Under the pieces are notes generated by a model, which did no database searches, was not told where the DNA came from, and saw nothing but the letters and a program-made list of their open reading frames with translations. Shown here piece after piece: positions 1 to 7,992 of a stretch of 15,000 nt of DNA. Position 1 is the stretch's first letter, and every line of letters starts with the position of its first letter. Source of the DNA: Actinidia chinensis. Its lineage: Eukaryota > Streptophyta > Magnoliopsida > Ericales > Actinidiaceae. Where the stretch lies: positions 12,501 through 27,500 of the forward strand of contig VIGQ01000664.1 of assembly GCA_009663005.1 (NCBI GenBank). The letters are read 5' to 3'. The position numbers were made by a program, and so were the translations under genes.

Positions 1-240
1 GGGATCAATCTGTAATTATCAATAACTCTAGAGACCGAACTGTAATTATCAAAAATTCTATGGACTGTTCACTTGCCAAACTGCCAAAATCAGAAAGTTC
101 TTAAACCAAAATGACAATAACTGAAACTTAAGGGTCTCAAATATAATTTATAGTAACTCTAGGGACCAAAATATAATAACCAGAAACTCTAAGGATCAAA
201 CTGTAATTATCCAAAACTCTAAGGACTGAAACTGTAATAT
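1..240. repeat. 30-bp minisatellite, AT-rich
   Basis: A 30-bp unit of the form GGGACCAAACTGTAATTATC plus AAAAACTCTA is repeated head to tail. Clear copies lie at 1-30, 31-60, 132-161, 162-191 and 192-221, with a partial copy from 222. The stretch 61-131 holds decayed copies; 102-131 still has the right length and ends in AACTTA. The spacing is exactly 30 bp in the clear copies, so this is a true tandem array. No coding potential or function is visible. Confidence 0.85.
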
Positions 241-700
241 ATAGGAAAAAAAGTGGAATAAGGACAAAATGAGAAAGAAAATTGGTGGTCACTGGTATAT
301 ATATAAGGTGATGTTGAATAAAAAATTATTAGCTAGCTGAGTGGTTAATAGTACTTTGATGGCGAGGTTGAGTATTGAAATCTCTTACGTTACTTTGATG
401 GCGGGGTTGAGTGTTTAAATCTCTTACATTGTCTTAAATTATATTTTGACTATCCGTTGCCAAAACTTATCCTAATTATATATATACCCCCAATAGTTAA
501 TAAAATTGCAAAATTGACAGAAGTAATAAGCAAGTCAAACCCAATTTGTTAAAATGGCAAATTCGCCCTTACAATTGGTCAATTCGCTTAACTCGTTAAA
601 GTGAATTCGAGGACGGATTGGGGTCAATTCACAAATTCATATTTTTTGAAGCGGCAACGCGAGGGGTTTTGGACGAATTATGTGATTTAGTCACTTAGGT
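241..700. other. AT-rich intergenic stretch
   Basis: No convincing gene is visible on either strand. Apart from the 39-bp duplication at 352-429 (listed separately), the stretch holds only short AT-rich runs and a moderately GC-richer patch at about 560-680 without recognisable coding or RNA structure. Confidence 0.6.
352..429. repeat. 39-bp direct duplication with tRNA-like promoter boxes
   Basis: Two adjacent copies (352-390 and 391-429) begin TACTTTGATGGCG and end AAATCTCTTAC, differing at a few positions. Immediately upstream, 331-349 reads AGCTAGCTGAGTGGTTAAT, which resembles a tRNA/SINE A box. The GGTTGAGT-x-TTxAAATCTC part of each copy loosely resembles a B box. This could be a decayed tRNA-derived SINE head with the B-box part duplicated, but no complete tRNA fold is present, so that reading is an inference. 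Confidence 0.6.
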
Positions 701-706
701 ACAATA

Positions 707-728
707 AATATATATATATATATATATT
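707..728. repeat. TA dinucleotide microsatellite
   Basis: A run of about ten AT/TA dinucleotides interrupts the AT-rich flank. It is a simple sequence repeat with no sign of function. Confidence 0.9.
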
Positions 729-819
729 CATGACATAAACATATCAATGATAATTTTTTTACAAAATAATCACATGTCCATGATAAAATTTATATTGAAC
801 ACTCATTATAGGTAGATCT

Positions 820-2590
820 TATAAGACATCTTTATTTTTTAATATCAAAAATATCTCCCATTATCTACGTTAAATTTATTTGAGTTAATCCAAATGTTGA
901 AATTTCACTTGAAACTATTTTTTTCCCCAAAAAATATCACTTCTTTCTTCTCAAAAGGTGTGTGCCCAATTTAGGTTGTTATCGAATGGATAAATTTTTT
1001 TTTAAACTAGGCATATTATTTACCATTGGATCATTTTTTTAGTGGGACCGACATAAAAAAAAATTAAAACACGATTTTCTTTCCCACTCATTTCTCCTAA
1101 ATTATTAACACTTTTCAAAATTATAATAATTTTTAATTTATTTTTTATTTTTTAGTAAATGTATCTCTTCGTATATGAATGCAATGTATCTCTTATCTGA
1201 CGTATATGTTTTATCTATTTTTAAGTTTTAAAAATCTAATGAGTATGCCTAAAATGTTATTTTTTTTGCGTAGTACTAAAAAATACAATTAAAAAAATAT
1301 AAAAATCACCATCCTATTAAAAAAATTGAATATTCACTACTTAATTTTTGTCCTTGATGAGTGATGTTATTCTAAGTGTAATAATTGTGATGTGTGTTAT
1401 TGTGTAATAATTATGCGAAATAAATGCGGAGAGATGAAGTGATGTTTATTGTGAGTGATATTTAATTTATAATATAAGACACAAATATTTTTAAATTTTT
1501 TAAATTATTTTTCACTATCTATGATTTAATCCTATTTGAGTTAATCCAATGGCTGAGAATTCACCTGAGACTATTTTTTTTCTAAAAATATTATTTTTTT
1601 CTTCTCAAATGTGTGGGGCCCACATTAGTTGTGATCTAGCCAAAAAACTTCTAAAGCTGGGTGTAATTTTTAACCTATTAGATTATTTTTTTTATTGGGA
1701 CCTACAAAAAAACTAAAATATTATTTTATTTTTCTCTCATTTTTTTCAAACTAGCAACACTTTTCAAAATTATTATACTTTCTAATTTATTTTCGATTTT
1801 GTAGCAATGTACTTCTTCATCTATAAATGCAATATATCTCTTATCTGACGTATATATCTTATCTATTTTTTAGGTTTTAAAAGTCTAACAAGCACACCTA
1901 AAATATATATATTTTTTTGCATAGTACCTGTAGGCATGGCCATTTACTAATATTTAAATAATTTATTTAATAAAAACAAACAAAATACAATTAAAAAAAT
2001 GGGAAGATCACCATCCTATTAAAAATTTTGAATATTCACTACCTAATTTTTGTCCTTGATGAAGTGATGTTATTCTCAGTGTAGTAATTGTGATATTTGT
2101 TGTATGTAATAATATACTGAAATAAAGTGTAAGGAGAGAAGTAATGTTTATTTTGTGATTGATATTAAGCTTATAATATAACATATAAATATTTTTAATC
2201 TTTCTAAACTCTCTCTTCTAACTCTCTCTACTATCGCGTGGGAATCCCCTTTGAATTAATCCAATGACTTATATTTTACCCGAGATTATTATTTTTTTTA
2301 AAAAAATATTATTTATTTTTTTTAAAATATTTGGGGCCCACATTGATTGTGATCAAATGAAAAAAAACTCTAAAATTAGACATATTTTTTATCCATTTGT
2401 TCATTTTTTTAGTGCGACACACACCATAAAAAACTAAAACACCCCTTTGTCCAAATTAGAAACATTTTTTTAAATTTATTATAATTTTTAACTTATTCTC
2501 TATTTTATAGTAATGTATCTTTTCGTATATATAATCTATTTTTTAGGTTTTAAAAACTCTAACGAGTACGCTTGAGAAGTGATTTTTTTT
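820..2590. repeat. Tandem array of a 0.65-0.7 kb AT-rich unit, about 2.6 copies
   Basis: The same landmarks recur in the same order. TTTGAGTTAATCCAA is at about 879, 1535 and (as TTTGAATTAATCCAA) 2250. A block like GTGGGACCxACAxAAAAA follows each at about 1040, 1697 and 2412. ATGTATCTCTTxG is at about 1159, 1808 and 2514. CACCATCCTATTAAAAA followed by GAATATTCACTAC is at about 1307 and 2010. TTTTTGTCCTTGATG follows at about 1346 and 2048. Spacing is about 656 bp between units 1 and 2 and about 715 bp between units 2 and 3. Unit 3 is cut short near 2590 and has also lost a segment after 2530. No ORF of note is present. It could be a low-copy satellite or segmental tandem duplication; I recognise no transposon family in it. 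Confidence 0.8.
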
Positions 2591-2905
2591 TGGGAGGAGG
2601 AGAAAGAGTAGTGTCCGTGAGCACGAACAATTACTAGTACTATCATAAATTACATTATCCTTCCTAAGTTTTAGTTGCGTTACAGTTCCCCCCACATTAG
2701 TTAGTAGCTTGGTCAACTAATAATGACACGGAAACGCATATGTTGGCCAGAAAATGTGGCCTCCTTGGATTGGGAAGAGATGGTGTCCGAACAATATCTC
2801 GAATAGAAGAAAATAGAGAGAAAACGATACAGAAAAAATAGAAGAAGAAGATAGAGAAATAATGTTAATAAAAATTAGCAATTAATGCTGGTATAATGGT
2901 ACAAT
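2591..2905. other. Flank between tandem array and retrotransposon
   Basis: Non-repetitive sequence with a purine-rich stretch (about 2805-2870, many GAA/AGA triplets). No gene or structured RNA is evident. It ends at the target-site duplication of the retrotransposon. Confidence 0.5.
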
Positions 2906-2910
2906 ATTTA
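2906..2910. repeat. Target-site duplication, left copy (ATTTA)
   Basis: ATTTA directly precedes the TGTTGTGGTA terminus of the LTR, and the same five bases directly follow the other LTR at 14730-14734. Five bp is the usual duplication for Ty3/Gypsy integrases. A chance match is possible in AT-rich DNA, but both copies abut the LTR ends. Confidence 0.75.
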
Positions 2911-3023
2911 TGTTGTGGTAAAAAAAATTGGGTGAAGCAACCAACAGTCAATATGCTCGGTTCTCCTCGGCAATGGACCTCGGATATTTTTTAAGGGCGA
3001 CCTGCACAGACGAACAAAGTAAA

Positions 3024-3039
3024 CGGCCGGGGCGGGCCG
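3024..3039. other. GC-rich inverted repeat in the 3' LTR
   Basis: CGGCCGGGGCGGGCCG forms a short hairpin with GGCC/GGCC-type arms. The matching position of the other LTR (14150-14166) keeps a perfect six-base stem. It lies downstream of the LTR TATA box on the element strand, so it would fall in the leader or R region of the transcript. Confidence 0.65.
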
Positions 3040-3153
3040 CTTAAACCCCCCGCGTTGGATCATACCAAGGTGATCCACATATAAGAATTAGCTCTGAGAA
3101 ATTTTGATGTGTTGGGCTTATATTAGCTACTTTTGTTTAATAGGGGGAGCGAC

Positions 3154-3162
3154 CTTTTTATA
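3154..3162 (-). promoter_or_regulatory. TATA box of the 3' LTR
   Basis: On the minus strand this reads TATAAAAAG, preceded by CCGTC, the same as in the 5' LTR. It is the downstream LTR copy, so it would drive transcription out of the element toward lower coordinates rather than of gag-pol. Confidence 0.6.
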
Positions 3163-3596
3163 GACGGTGTAATGGGCCTCTCCCATGGATCACGGCAGAT
3201 CCTACGTAAGGATATATATGGAGGATCTCTCGAGATACGAGGAGATATAATTGGGAGATTGCCATATGGAGAGTATCCCGCAATTGTCGTTGCCGTGGGG
3301 AGAAAATCTCGCGATGGTCGTATAAAATTAATGGGGATCCGGTGAGATTACCTAAGTGGAGGATACTCTACCTCACCCAAGGGCGGGAGGAGACATAATT
3401 CGGCTCTGGGCGAGCTCAATTGAGATGCTTGGCGAGGTTCCGTGCCGGACGTTGGACTTTTTTTACCTTGGTCAAGAGGGTTCGGAGAACTTAGTATTGT
3501 AAATGCGATGGGATTTCATGGATTGATGTGGGCGATGTTCCCAACCTCCCTGAGGCGAGGTACTTTGAACATTAAATAGTGTATTTTTCCCCCACA

Positions 3597-3612
3597 TCAT
3601 TAGGCCCCCCTA
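3597..3612 (-). other. Polypurine tract
   Basis: On the element strand, GAGTAGGGGGG followed by CCTAATGA sits directly before the TGTGGGGG start of the 3' LTR. A G-rich tract at exactly this place is the plus-strand DNA primer of LTR retrotransposons. Its position fixes the minus orientation of the element, together with the primer-binding site at the other end. Confidence 0.75.
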
Positions 3613-3912
3613 CTCGAAGTGCCGAGATAGAACAGTTGGGACTTCGAGTAACGTTGTTCTTTCCTGCTGACGTGCCTTATGATTTTTGGGCAACTAATCG
3701 TATGGAGCCCACGTGGCAAGGAGGTCTTAAATGCGGAACTCTGTTCGAATCGTCCTCACACTCCCAATCGTTGTTAAGTAGATCTGGCCCGTTGATTATC
3801 TATATATATAGGGTGGCCCCTTTTTCCTCGGTACTTTTCGACCTTACTATTGACTATTGGACCTGCTCCGACGTCTCACCTTCTATGCCGCCTCATAAAT
3901 TAGTGATCGGTT
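3613..3912 (+). promoter_or_regulatory. Putative promoter of antisense unit A (ACGT elements and TATA)
   Basis: Plus-strand promoter-like elements lie just before unit A. TGACGTG is at 3668-3674, a palindromic G-box CCACGTGG at 3709-3716, and a TATA stretch TATATATATA at about 3800-3811, roughly 100 bp before the ATG at 3913. G-box/ACGT cores are bound by plant bZIP and bHLH factors, including those of abscisic acid and light responses. Spacing and order are those of a plant RNA polymerase II promoter. Activity is inferred, not shown. Confidence 0.5.
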
Positions 3913-4912
3913 ATGTCTAAGAGACTCAAGCTCAGTGACCTCGCCAGGGTGGCTCAAATGCCGCACTTCCGCTTCAAAGGGGTTGCTATCTCGGAATGGG
4001 TCCGAGACTATTCACATCCGATAAAAGGCCTTTTGGACGATGGGTTCCAGGGAAGCAGGTCGCCATTGCCGGAGGCAAGAAGGCCTAAAAGTTGACACCG
4101 GAGTCGTCTTCTGGATCCCCGCGAGGCCCGCCCATTGCTTCAGAGAGGGCAGTTCGGTCAGGCGAACTCTTGGTGAAGCCTTGGGCCCACGGCTTCAGTG
4201 ATGGCCAGCGCGGCCACAGCAGAAAAAAAAATCTGGCCGGGGTGATAACTACTCCCGGGACAAGGAGAAGGTGGATAGGCTTACCTTCGATCAGGTGGTG
4301 AACCCAAGTTTCTGCACGTGCTCGGCCAGGTATTGTGTCTTTCGCAAAGGTGTTTTGTCAATGCATATTCAGCGGCGTGTAATTTTGATTCTATTTGTAC
4401 AGGGGGTTACTTAGGGGTCTTCCCTCGCGGTAACGCAGTAGGGACTTCTCCGAGTGCGGCCCACAATCAAAGGGCTGTCGCTGATCTGCTGAGAATGGAA
4501 ATGGTTCGAAGCGCAGAATCAGGCCATTGAGTTTAGAGGGTGCCCTTGCTGAGGGAATGGCGAGGGGGAATAGGCTCACCGAGGATGTTGATGCTAAGAC
4601 AAGGTCCTCGCAAAGTTGAGGCGCGGATCTCTGAGCTGGAAAAGAGCCCGTCTGTCTCTCGCAGGCAGATCATCGCCCGCGTTCAAGAGTCGGATGAACT
4701 TTTTTTAGAAGCCGTGAGGGGATCAACATCTTCTATTTCGGCGATGGCTTTGACTTCTGCAAGAGGCAGCTCGCGCACCAGTATCCTGACCTCGGTGTCG
4801 ATTGGAGGCCGTTGAGATGGACCAAGAATTCCTCGCTAAAGGAGCCGAGCCGATCAAAGAACGACCGAAGAAGGGGCATCCCGGGCAGAGGGGTTGGCGA
4901 AGCTGTGTCTGA
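3913..4912 (+). pseudogene. Antisense unit A: coiled-coil-like retroelement accessory protein, degenerate
   Basis: This unit lies opposite to gag-pol, between integrase and the 3' LTR. It opens with an ATG-started 60-codon stretch beginning MSKRLKLSDLARVAQ. A Pro/Ser/Gly-rich linker in shifted frames follows (about 4080-4260), then DNYSRDKEKVDRLTFDQVV (about 4245-4300) ending at an intron (4330-4402). The next exon has AAHNQRAVADLLRMEMVRS (about 4460-4515), then charged heptad-like sequence with ARISELEKSP (4624-4653) and RQIIARVQESDE. The C-terminus carries GFDFCKRQLAHQYP (about 4748-4790) and a Glu/Lys-rich tail ending at TGA 4910-4912. Charged, Leu-spaced segments suggest a coiled coil. 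Several frameshifts break it. The C-terminal motif is shared with unit B, but the Transposase_28-like N-terminal region of B is absent here. Function is unknown; similar proteins are annotated in plants only as retroelement-associated. Confidence 0.6.
4330..4402 (+). other. Predicted intron of unit A
   Basis: A 73-nt interval begins CAG|GTATTG and ends TTTGTACAG|GG, with a T-rich 3' part. Coding-like sequence stops at its start and resumes after it. Donor and acceptor fit the plant GT-AG consensus. Confidence 0.6.
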
Positions 4913-4923
4913 CTCCCCCTTTT

Positions 4924-4946
4924 GTATATATATATATATATATATT
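4924..4946. repeat. TA microsatellite in the unit A 3' region
   Basis: About eleven TA dinucleotides followed by a T run lie a few bases after the stop codon of unit A. It is a simple repeat and would fall in that gene's 3' untranslated region. The TA run makes spurious Ile-Tyr repeats in minus-strand ORFs. Confidence 0.85.
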
Positions 4947-4971
4947 TTTTGTAGCCCGTGATCTTCTGATG

Positions 4972-4981
4972 AATAAATAAA
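4972..4981 (+). terminator. Poly(A) signal of unit A
   Basis: AATAAATAAA contains two overlapping AATAAA hexamers, about 60 bp after the unit A stop codon. This is the right distance and strand for a plant polyadenylation signal, with T-rich sequence on both sides. Confidence 0.5.
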
Positions 4982-4989
4982 AGCCTGTT

Positions 4990-5660
4990 CGCTTTCCTCC
5001 AACTCCTGGTCGTTTTTCTTTTTTTTGGACTTTAGTACCTCGCATTGAGTGTTCATCTTATTGCAATATTCCTGGTGAAATGGGTTTGTCAAAACTTTCC
5101 ACGCCACCGATTAAGCTCCTGGGCGATGAATATATATGGCGAGATTCGTCGACTTGGGCGATGAAGATTCCTTGTCGTAATGAATGGGTCCGTCCTCATT
5201 AAGGCGACGTCCGCAATGGTGATCAGATCCTGCGAGCCGTTTTGTAACGAACTGTGGCGAACTAGATCTTTTTTAACCCTCTAGGCTATATAAGTATTTG
5301 GGTGGCATGGTGTGACCCCCCCCCCCCCCTTTTTGGGTAATTCAGGCTAAGAAAAACTTTTGGCGAGCTAGGTGGGCGACGTAGGCATCAATCATAGATG
5401 GTTTCAAATCACAGAATCACGCCTGTTCTCATGACCATTGCGTACGTTTTGTGCAATGATGGGCCGGACAGGTTGAGCGCCGACGGACTCACTCCAGGAG
5501 CCCGTGGCTGGGAATTAAATGCAGAATAGGTTCGTCAGGGGCGGGAAAATGGTTTAATGGCGGGAACGGCGGTTTTCACATCTCAGAATCGGAACGTCGC
5601 GTGATCTGCGGGCCATTGGGCCCGATCTATCACAACAGGGGAAAAAAACAACACAGCCCT
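4990..5660 (+). other. Spacer between antisense units A and B, with upstream promoter elements
   Basis: There is no convincing reading frame here. The stretch holds a second TATA-like site (TATATAA, 5287-5293), a run of 14 C (5316-5329), and at least seven GGCGA pentamers between 5120 and 5380. Two GGCGGGAA-type sites sit at 5540-5549 and 5559-5566. The latter, read on the other strand, match the E2F consensus TTTCCCGCC/TTCCCGCC. The last 130 bp probably act as upstream promoter for unit B; the rest has no assignable role. Confidence 0.5.
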
Positions 5661-5670
5661 CCCCTATGTG

Positions 5671-5679
5671 TATATAAAA
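5671..5679 (+). promoter_or_regulatory. TATA box of antisense unit B
   Basis: TATATAAAA is a close match to the plant TATA consensus. It lies 236 bp before the ATG at 5915, implying a 5' leader of roughly 200 nt. The E2F-like sites lie about 105-130 bp upstream. Inferred from position and sequence only. Confidence 0.55.
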
Positions 5680-6439
5680 TGGGTTAACCTACATTCGCAC
5701 CTTTCCATTGCTGTCGAATTGCTGCTTCCATTTTTAAATTTGCATCTCGCCCATAACAAGTCGGCTTTCCGTTTATGTTCTCCAGACCCAACCTCGGAGG
5801 TGAAGACTCTGAGCACTCCCGCCTTCTTGTATATCCGATCATCTAGGGGCAAAGTCTATATATCACGAACAGCCAGTCTCCGTCGTCCCCACCATACTAT
5901 CAAACTCCCGGGAGATGGATACCTCGAGTCTCACCAAGGAGGGTAACGTTATGTCCCAGGCTGAACTGGACAATCTCGTATCTAACTATTCTTTCCCTCA
6001 TGGGTACGACTTCGATCCCTGGGATGGTGAGAAAATTTTATCATCCCGCCAGGGCGAGTGACGTTTACGAAGCCGCTTTTCTTGGCCGGTTTAAGCTTCC
6101 GCATTCACCCGACCCATCGGGACATCGTGATTCAACTACAGATTTGCCCTTCACAATGTCCCCCATTCATGGCGATCAGTCATATGTTCTCTGGTGATCT
6201 GGCCCACTTCAAACGTCACATGTCCTGTGACGAATTCAGTGCTGTACTCCCTCAGCCCCTACTCGATTTCGGGGTGGTATTACTTCAAGGCGAGATCCGA
6301 GAGAACTTGCTCCGAGACTCCGACAACGTGAAGAGGTGAAGATGAGGTTTCTTTTTTGCCCCGTAGACGAGTGGGATTTCCCTTCGGGCACGGCCGCCAG
6401 CAATACTCCCACGAGTTCCCAGATCTTGGGGAATTCCAG

Positions 6440-6509
6440 GTCAGTAGTTTCCTATATATTTTTTTTTTTGTGCACTTCATTATGAATCGCCTGGACACGC
6501 GATTTTCAG
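6440..6509 (+). other. Predicted intron 1 of unit B
   Basis: This 70-nt interval begins CAG|GTCAGT and ends GATTTTCAG|GA. It contains TATATATTTTTTTTTT, typical of U-rich plant introns, and separates two coding-like blocks. Confidence 0.7.
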
Positions 6510-6942
6510 GAAGAGACTGCAACAACTGCCGACTCTGTCCGATGTTGACGCCAAGAGGACGGATGCGATCTTCAGGAAGATAGAGCCCGGAGGCTACTCG
6601 AGGTTTCGAAGGTCCTGGGTTCCGCGACCTTCAAGAAACATTTGCGGTTGGTTGCCTCGTGCACCTCTTACCAGTGGCGGAGACAACAGACGACCTCGGG
6701 CGACGAGGGTGAGTTCGTTACTTGCGAAGATTCGGTTTGAATACCTGGGGTCATTAGACGGGATAATCGGGAGGGCGGTTAGGAGAGCCCATCCTGGTAT
6801 CCCCGACGAAACCCTTTCTAAGGTGGCTCGGGGAGGTACAGAACCCGTTTACGAATCTTCTCCTGGGACTTCCGGCTCCAGTTCGGATCACAGGTCGTAT
6901 TTCATTTCGGATTTCGAGCTGCCCCCCAGCTCAGATCTGATG

Positions 6943-7002
6943 GTATACTCTAGAAACACATTATTAACTGTTTTCTTCCTTACCTACATATCTCATGTGC
7001 AG
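6943..7002 (+). other. Predicted intron 2 of unit B
   Basis: A 60-nt interval from ATG|GTATAC to TCATGTGCAG|GC with a pyrimidine-rich 3' half (TTTTCTTCCTTACC). At the short limit for plant introns; a base or two may be missing. Confidence 0.6.
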
Positions 7003-7437
7003 GCTAGTCGGCTCTAGCTGGTGCCCCAAGCCCTTGGTGAAAAACAGGGGGCAAGGCCAAGTCGACGAAGTCGACGAAGGCGACGACGCCAAGCCTCCCA
7101 CACAGGATTTCGTATACGGGAGAAACTACGCGGGAAGGCGTCCCTAGTCGAAATAGGCGAGCCGGACTCGTTCCGAGGGAAAGGAAGCCGCGCCGCCCCC
7201 GCCGCCTAAAGATTCAAGTCCAACCGAAAGGGGCGAGCAAAATGCCAAGGGGGCGTGCTGCTGATGTCGAGGGACCTCTTCCCCCTGGTGCGACGTTGGA
7301 TCCGAGTTCTATGTCGGATGCTTCTGTGGCTCGGAGGTTGGCTCATGGGGTGATTCCGACCTCCGACAAGGAGGAGGTTGACCGATTGCCCGAGAAAATG
7401 AACTGGTCTCCAAATCTTTCCACACGCCTTTGGTCAG

Positions 7438-7501
7438 GTAATTTGTGAAAATCTTCTTGTTGTTTTCCTTTTGGCAAATCTGAGATGTTCTATTTTGGCA
7501 G
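7438..7501 (+). other. Predicted intron 3 of unit B
   Basis: A 64-nt interval starting CAG|GTAATT and ending CTATTTTGGCAG|TG, with a T-rich interior (TTCTTGTTGTTTTCCTTTTGG). Both splice sites are close to consensus. Confidence 0.65.
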
Positions 7502-7992
7502 TGGTCGTGTCCGCCTCTTCTCTTTCCTCCCCTCCCCCGCAGCCAAGAGCAATCTTCCACGACATAGACTTCTATATGGCTCACTGCAGATTCCGCCGAG
7601 CTAGAATTGGTAAAAAGCTCAAAGCGAGCCCTTAAAGTCGTAAATAAGCTTGGCCGAGCTTACGGGAAGGATTACAGCCCGGCAACGGGTGGACGATCTG
7701 AAGGGCCACTGTTGCGAACTGCACAACAAACTGGCTAAGGCCAAGGGCTAGTCCATTGGGGACTTCAAAGCCTCGGGGGAATCAAGGCAAGCGGTTACAA
7801 GATTCCGCTGCGCCGTACTTCAAGCGAGGGATTTGAGTTTTGCAAGTGGCAGCTCATCCATCAATTCCCACATTCCCCACCTTGTGCGTCGACGTGGCGA
7901 ATATGGTGATGGCTCCAAGTTTTTCGCCGATAAACTTTGAGGCGATGAAAAGAAGGAGAAGATCCTATTGCAGAGTTGCTCCCAATGTATAA

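Larger units (their letters stand above)
2911..3596 (-). repeat. 3' LTR of the retrotransposon
   Basis: This copy aligns along its whole length with 14037-14729. It starts TGTTGTGGTA and ends CCCCCACA on the plus strand, so on the element strand it has the canonical TG...CA ends. Landmarks shared with the other copy are the CGGCC...GGGCCG hairpin (3024-3039), the TATA box (3154-3162 on the plus strand), GCTTGGCGAGGTTCCGTGCC (3429-3448) and the final GTATTTTTCCCCC. It would carry the U3 start and the polyadenylation region for the element transcript. Short ORFs inside it are not genes. Confidence 0.92.
5915..7992 (+). pseudogene. Antisense unit B: Transposase_28-like plant retroelement protein, spliced, degenerate
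   Basis: The likely start is ATG 5915, opening MDTSSLTKEGNVMSQAELDN and then NYSFPHGYDF. Shifted frames continue with YHPARASDVYEAAFL (about 6040-6085), HPTHRDIVIQLQICPSQ (about 6110-6160) and KRHMSCDEF (about 6212-6238). Next come ENLLRDSDNVKR and, just before intron 1, DEWDFPSGTAASN (about 6368-6406). This order fits Pfam Transposase_28 ('putative gypsy type transposon'). After intron 1 come KRLQQLPTLSDVDAKRTDAI, then a Ser/Pro/acidic region; after intron 2, a Lys/Arg-rich low-complexity region with short GTCGACGAAG repeats (about 7060-7088). After intron 3 there is SSKRALKVVNKLGRAYGKDY (about 7615-7665) and a C-terminal GFEFCKWQLIHQFP (about 7830-7872) matching unit A. At least four frame breaks are present. 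The biochemical role is unknown; the 'transposase' name is historical. The stop at 7990-7992 is one of several possible. Confidence 0.68.

Noticed and set aside
352..429. CRISPR-like short repeat
   Set aside because: Only two adjacent copies with no spacer between them, in plant DNA.
3133..3345. 70-codon plus-strand ORF in the 3' LTR
   Set aside because: It lies entirely within LTR sequence, is not preserved in the other LTR, and shows no protein family features.
3597..3620. Primer-binding site next to the left LTR, implying a plus-strand element
   Set aside because: The sequence TAGGCCCCCC does not start with TGG. On the minus strand it is a G-rich polypurine tract, and gag, RT and integrase are all on the minus strand.
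4733..5107. 124-codon minus-strand ORF with Ile-Tyr repeats
   Set aside because: It is the reverse of the unit A 3' region; the Ile-Tyr repeats come from the TA microsatellite at 4924-4946.
5316..5329. Run of 14 C as a regulatory element
   Set aside because: A simple homopolymer, prone to sequencing error, with no supporting context.
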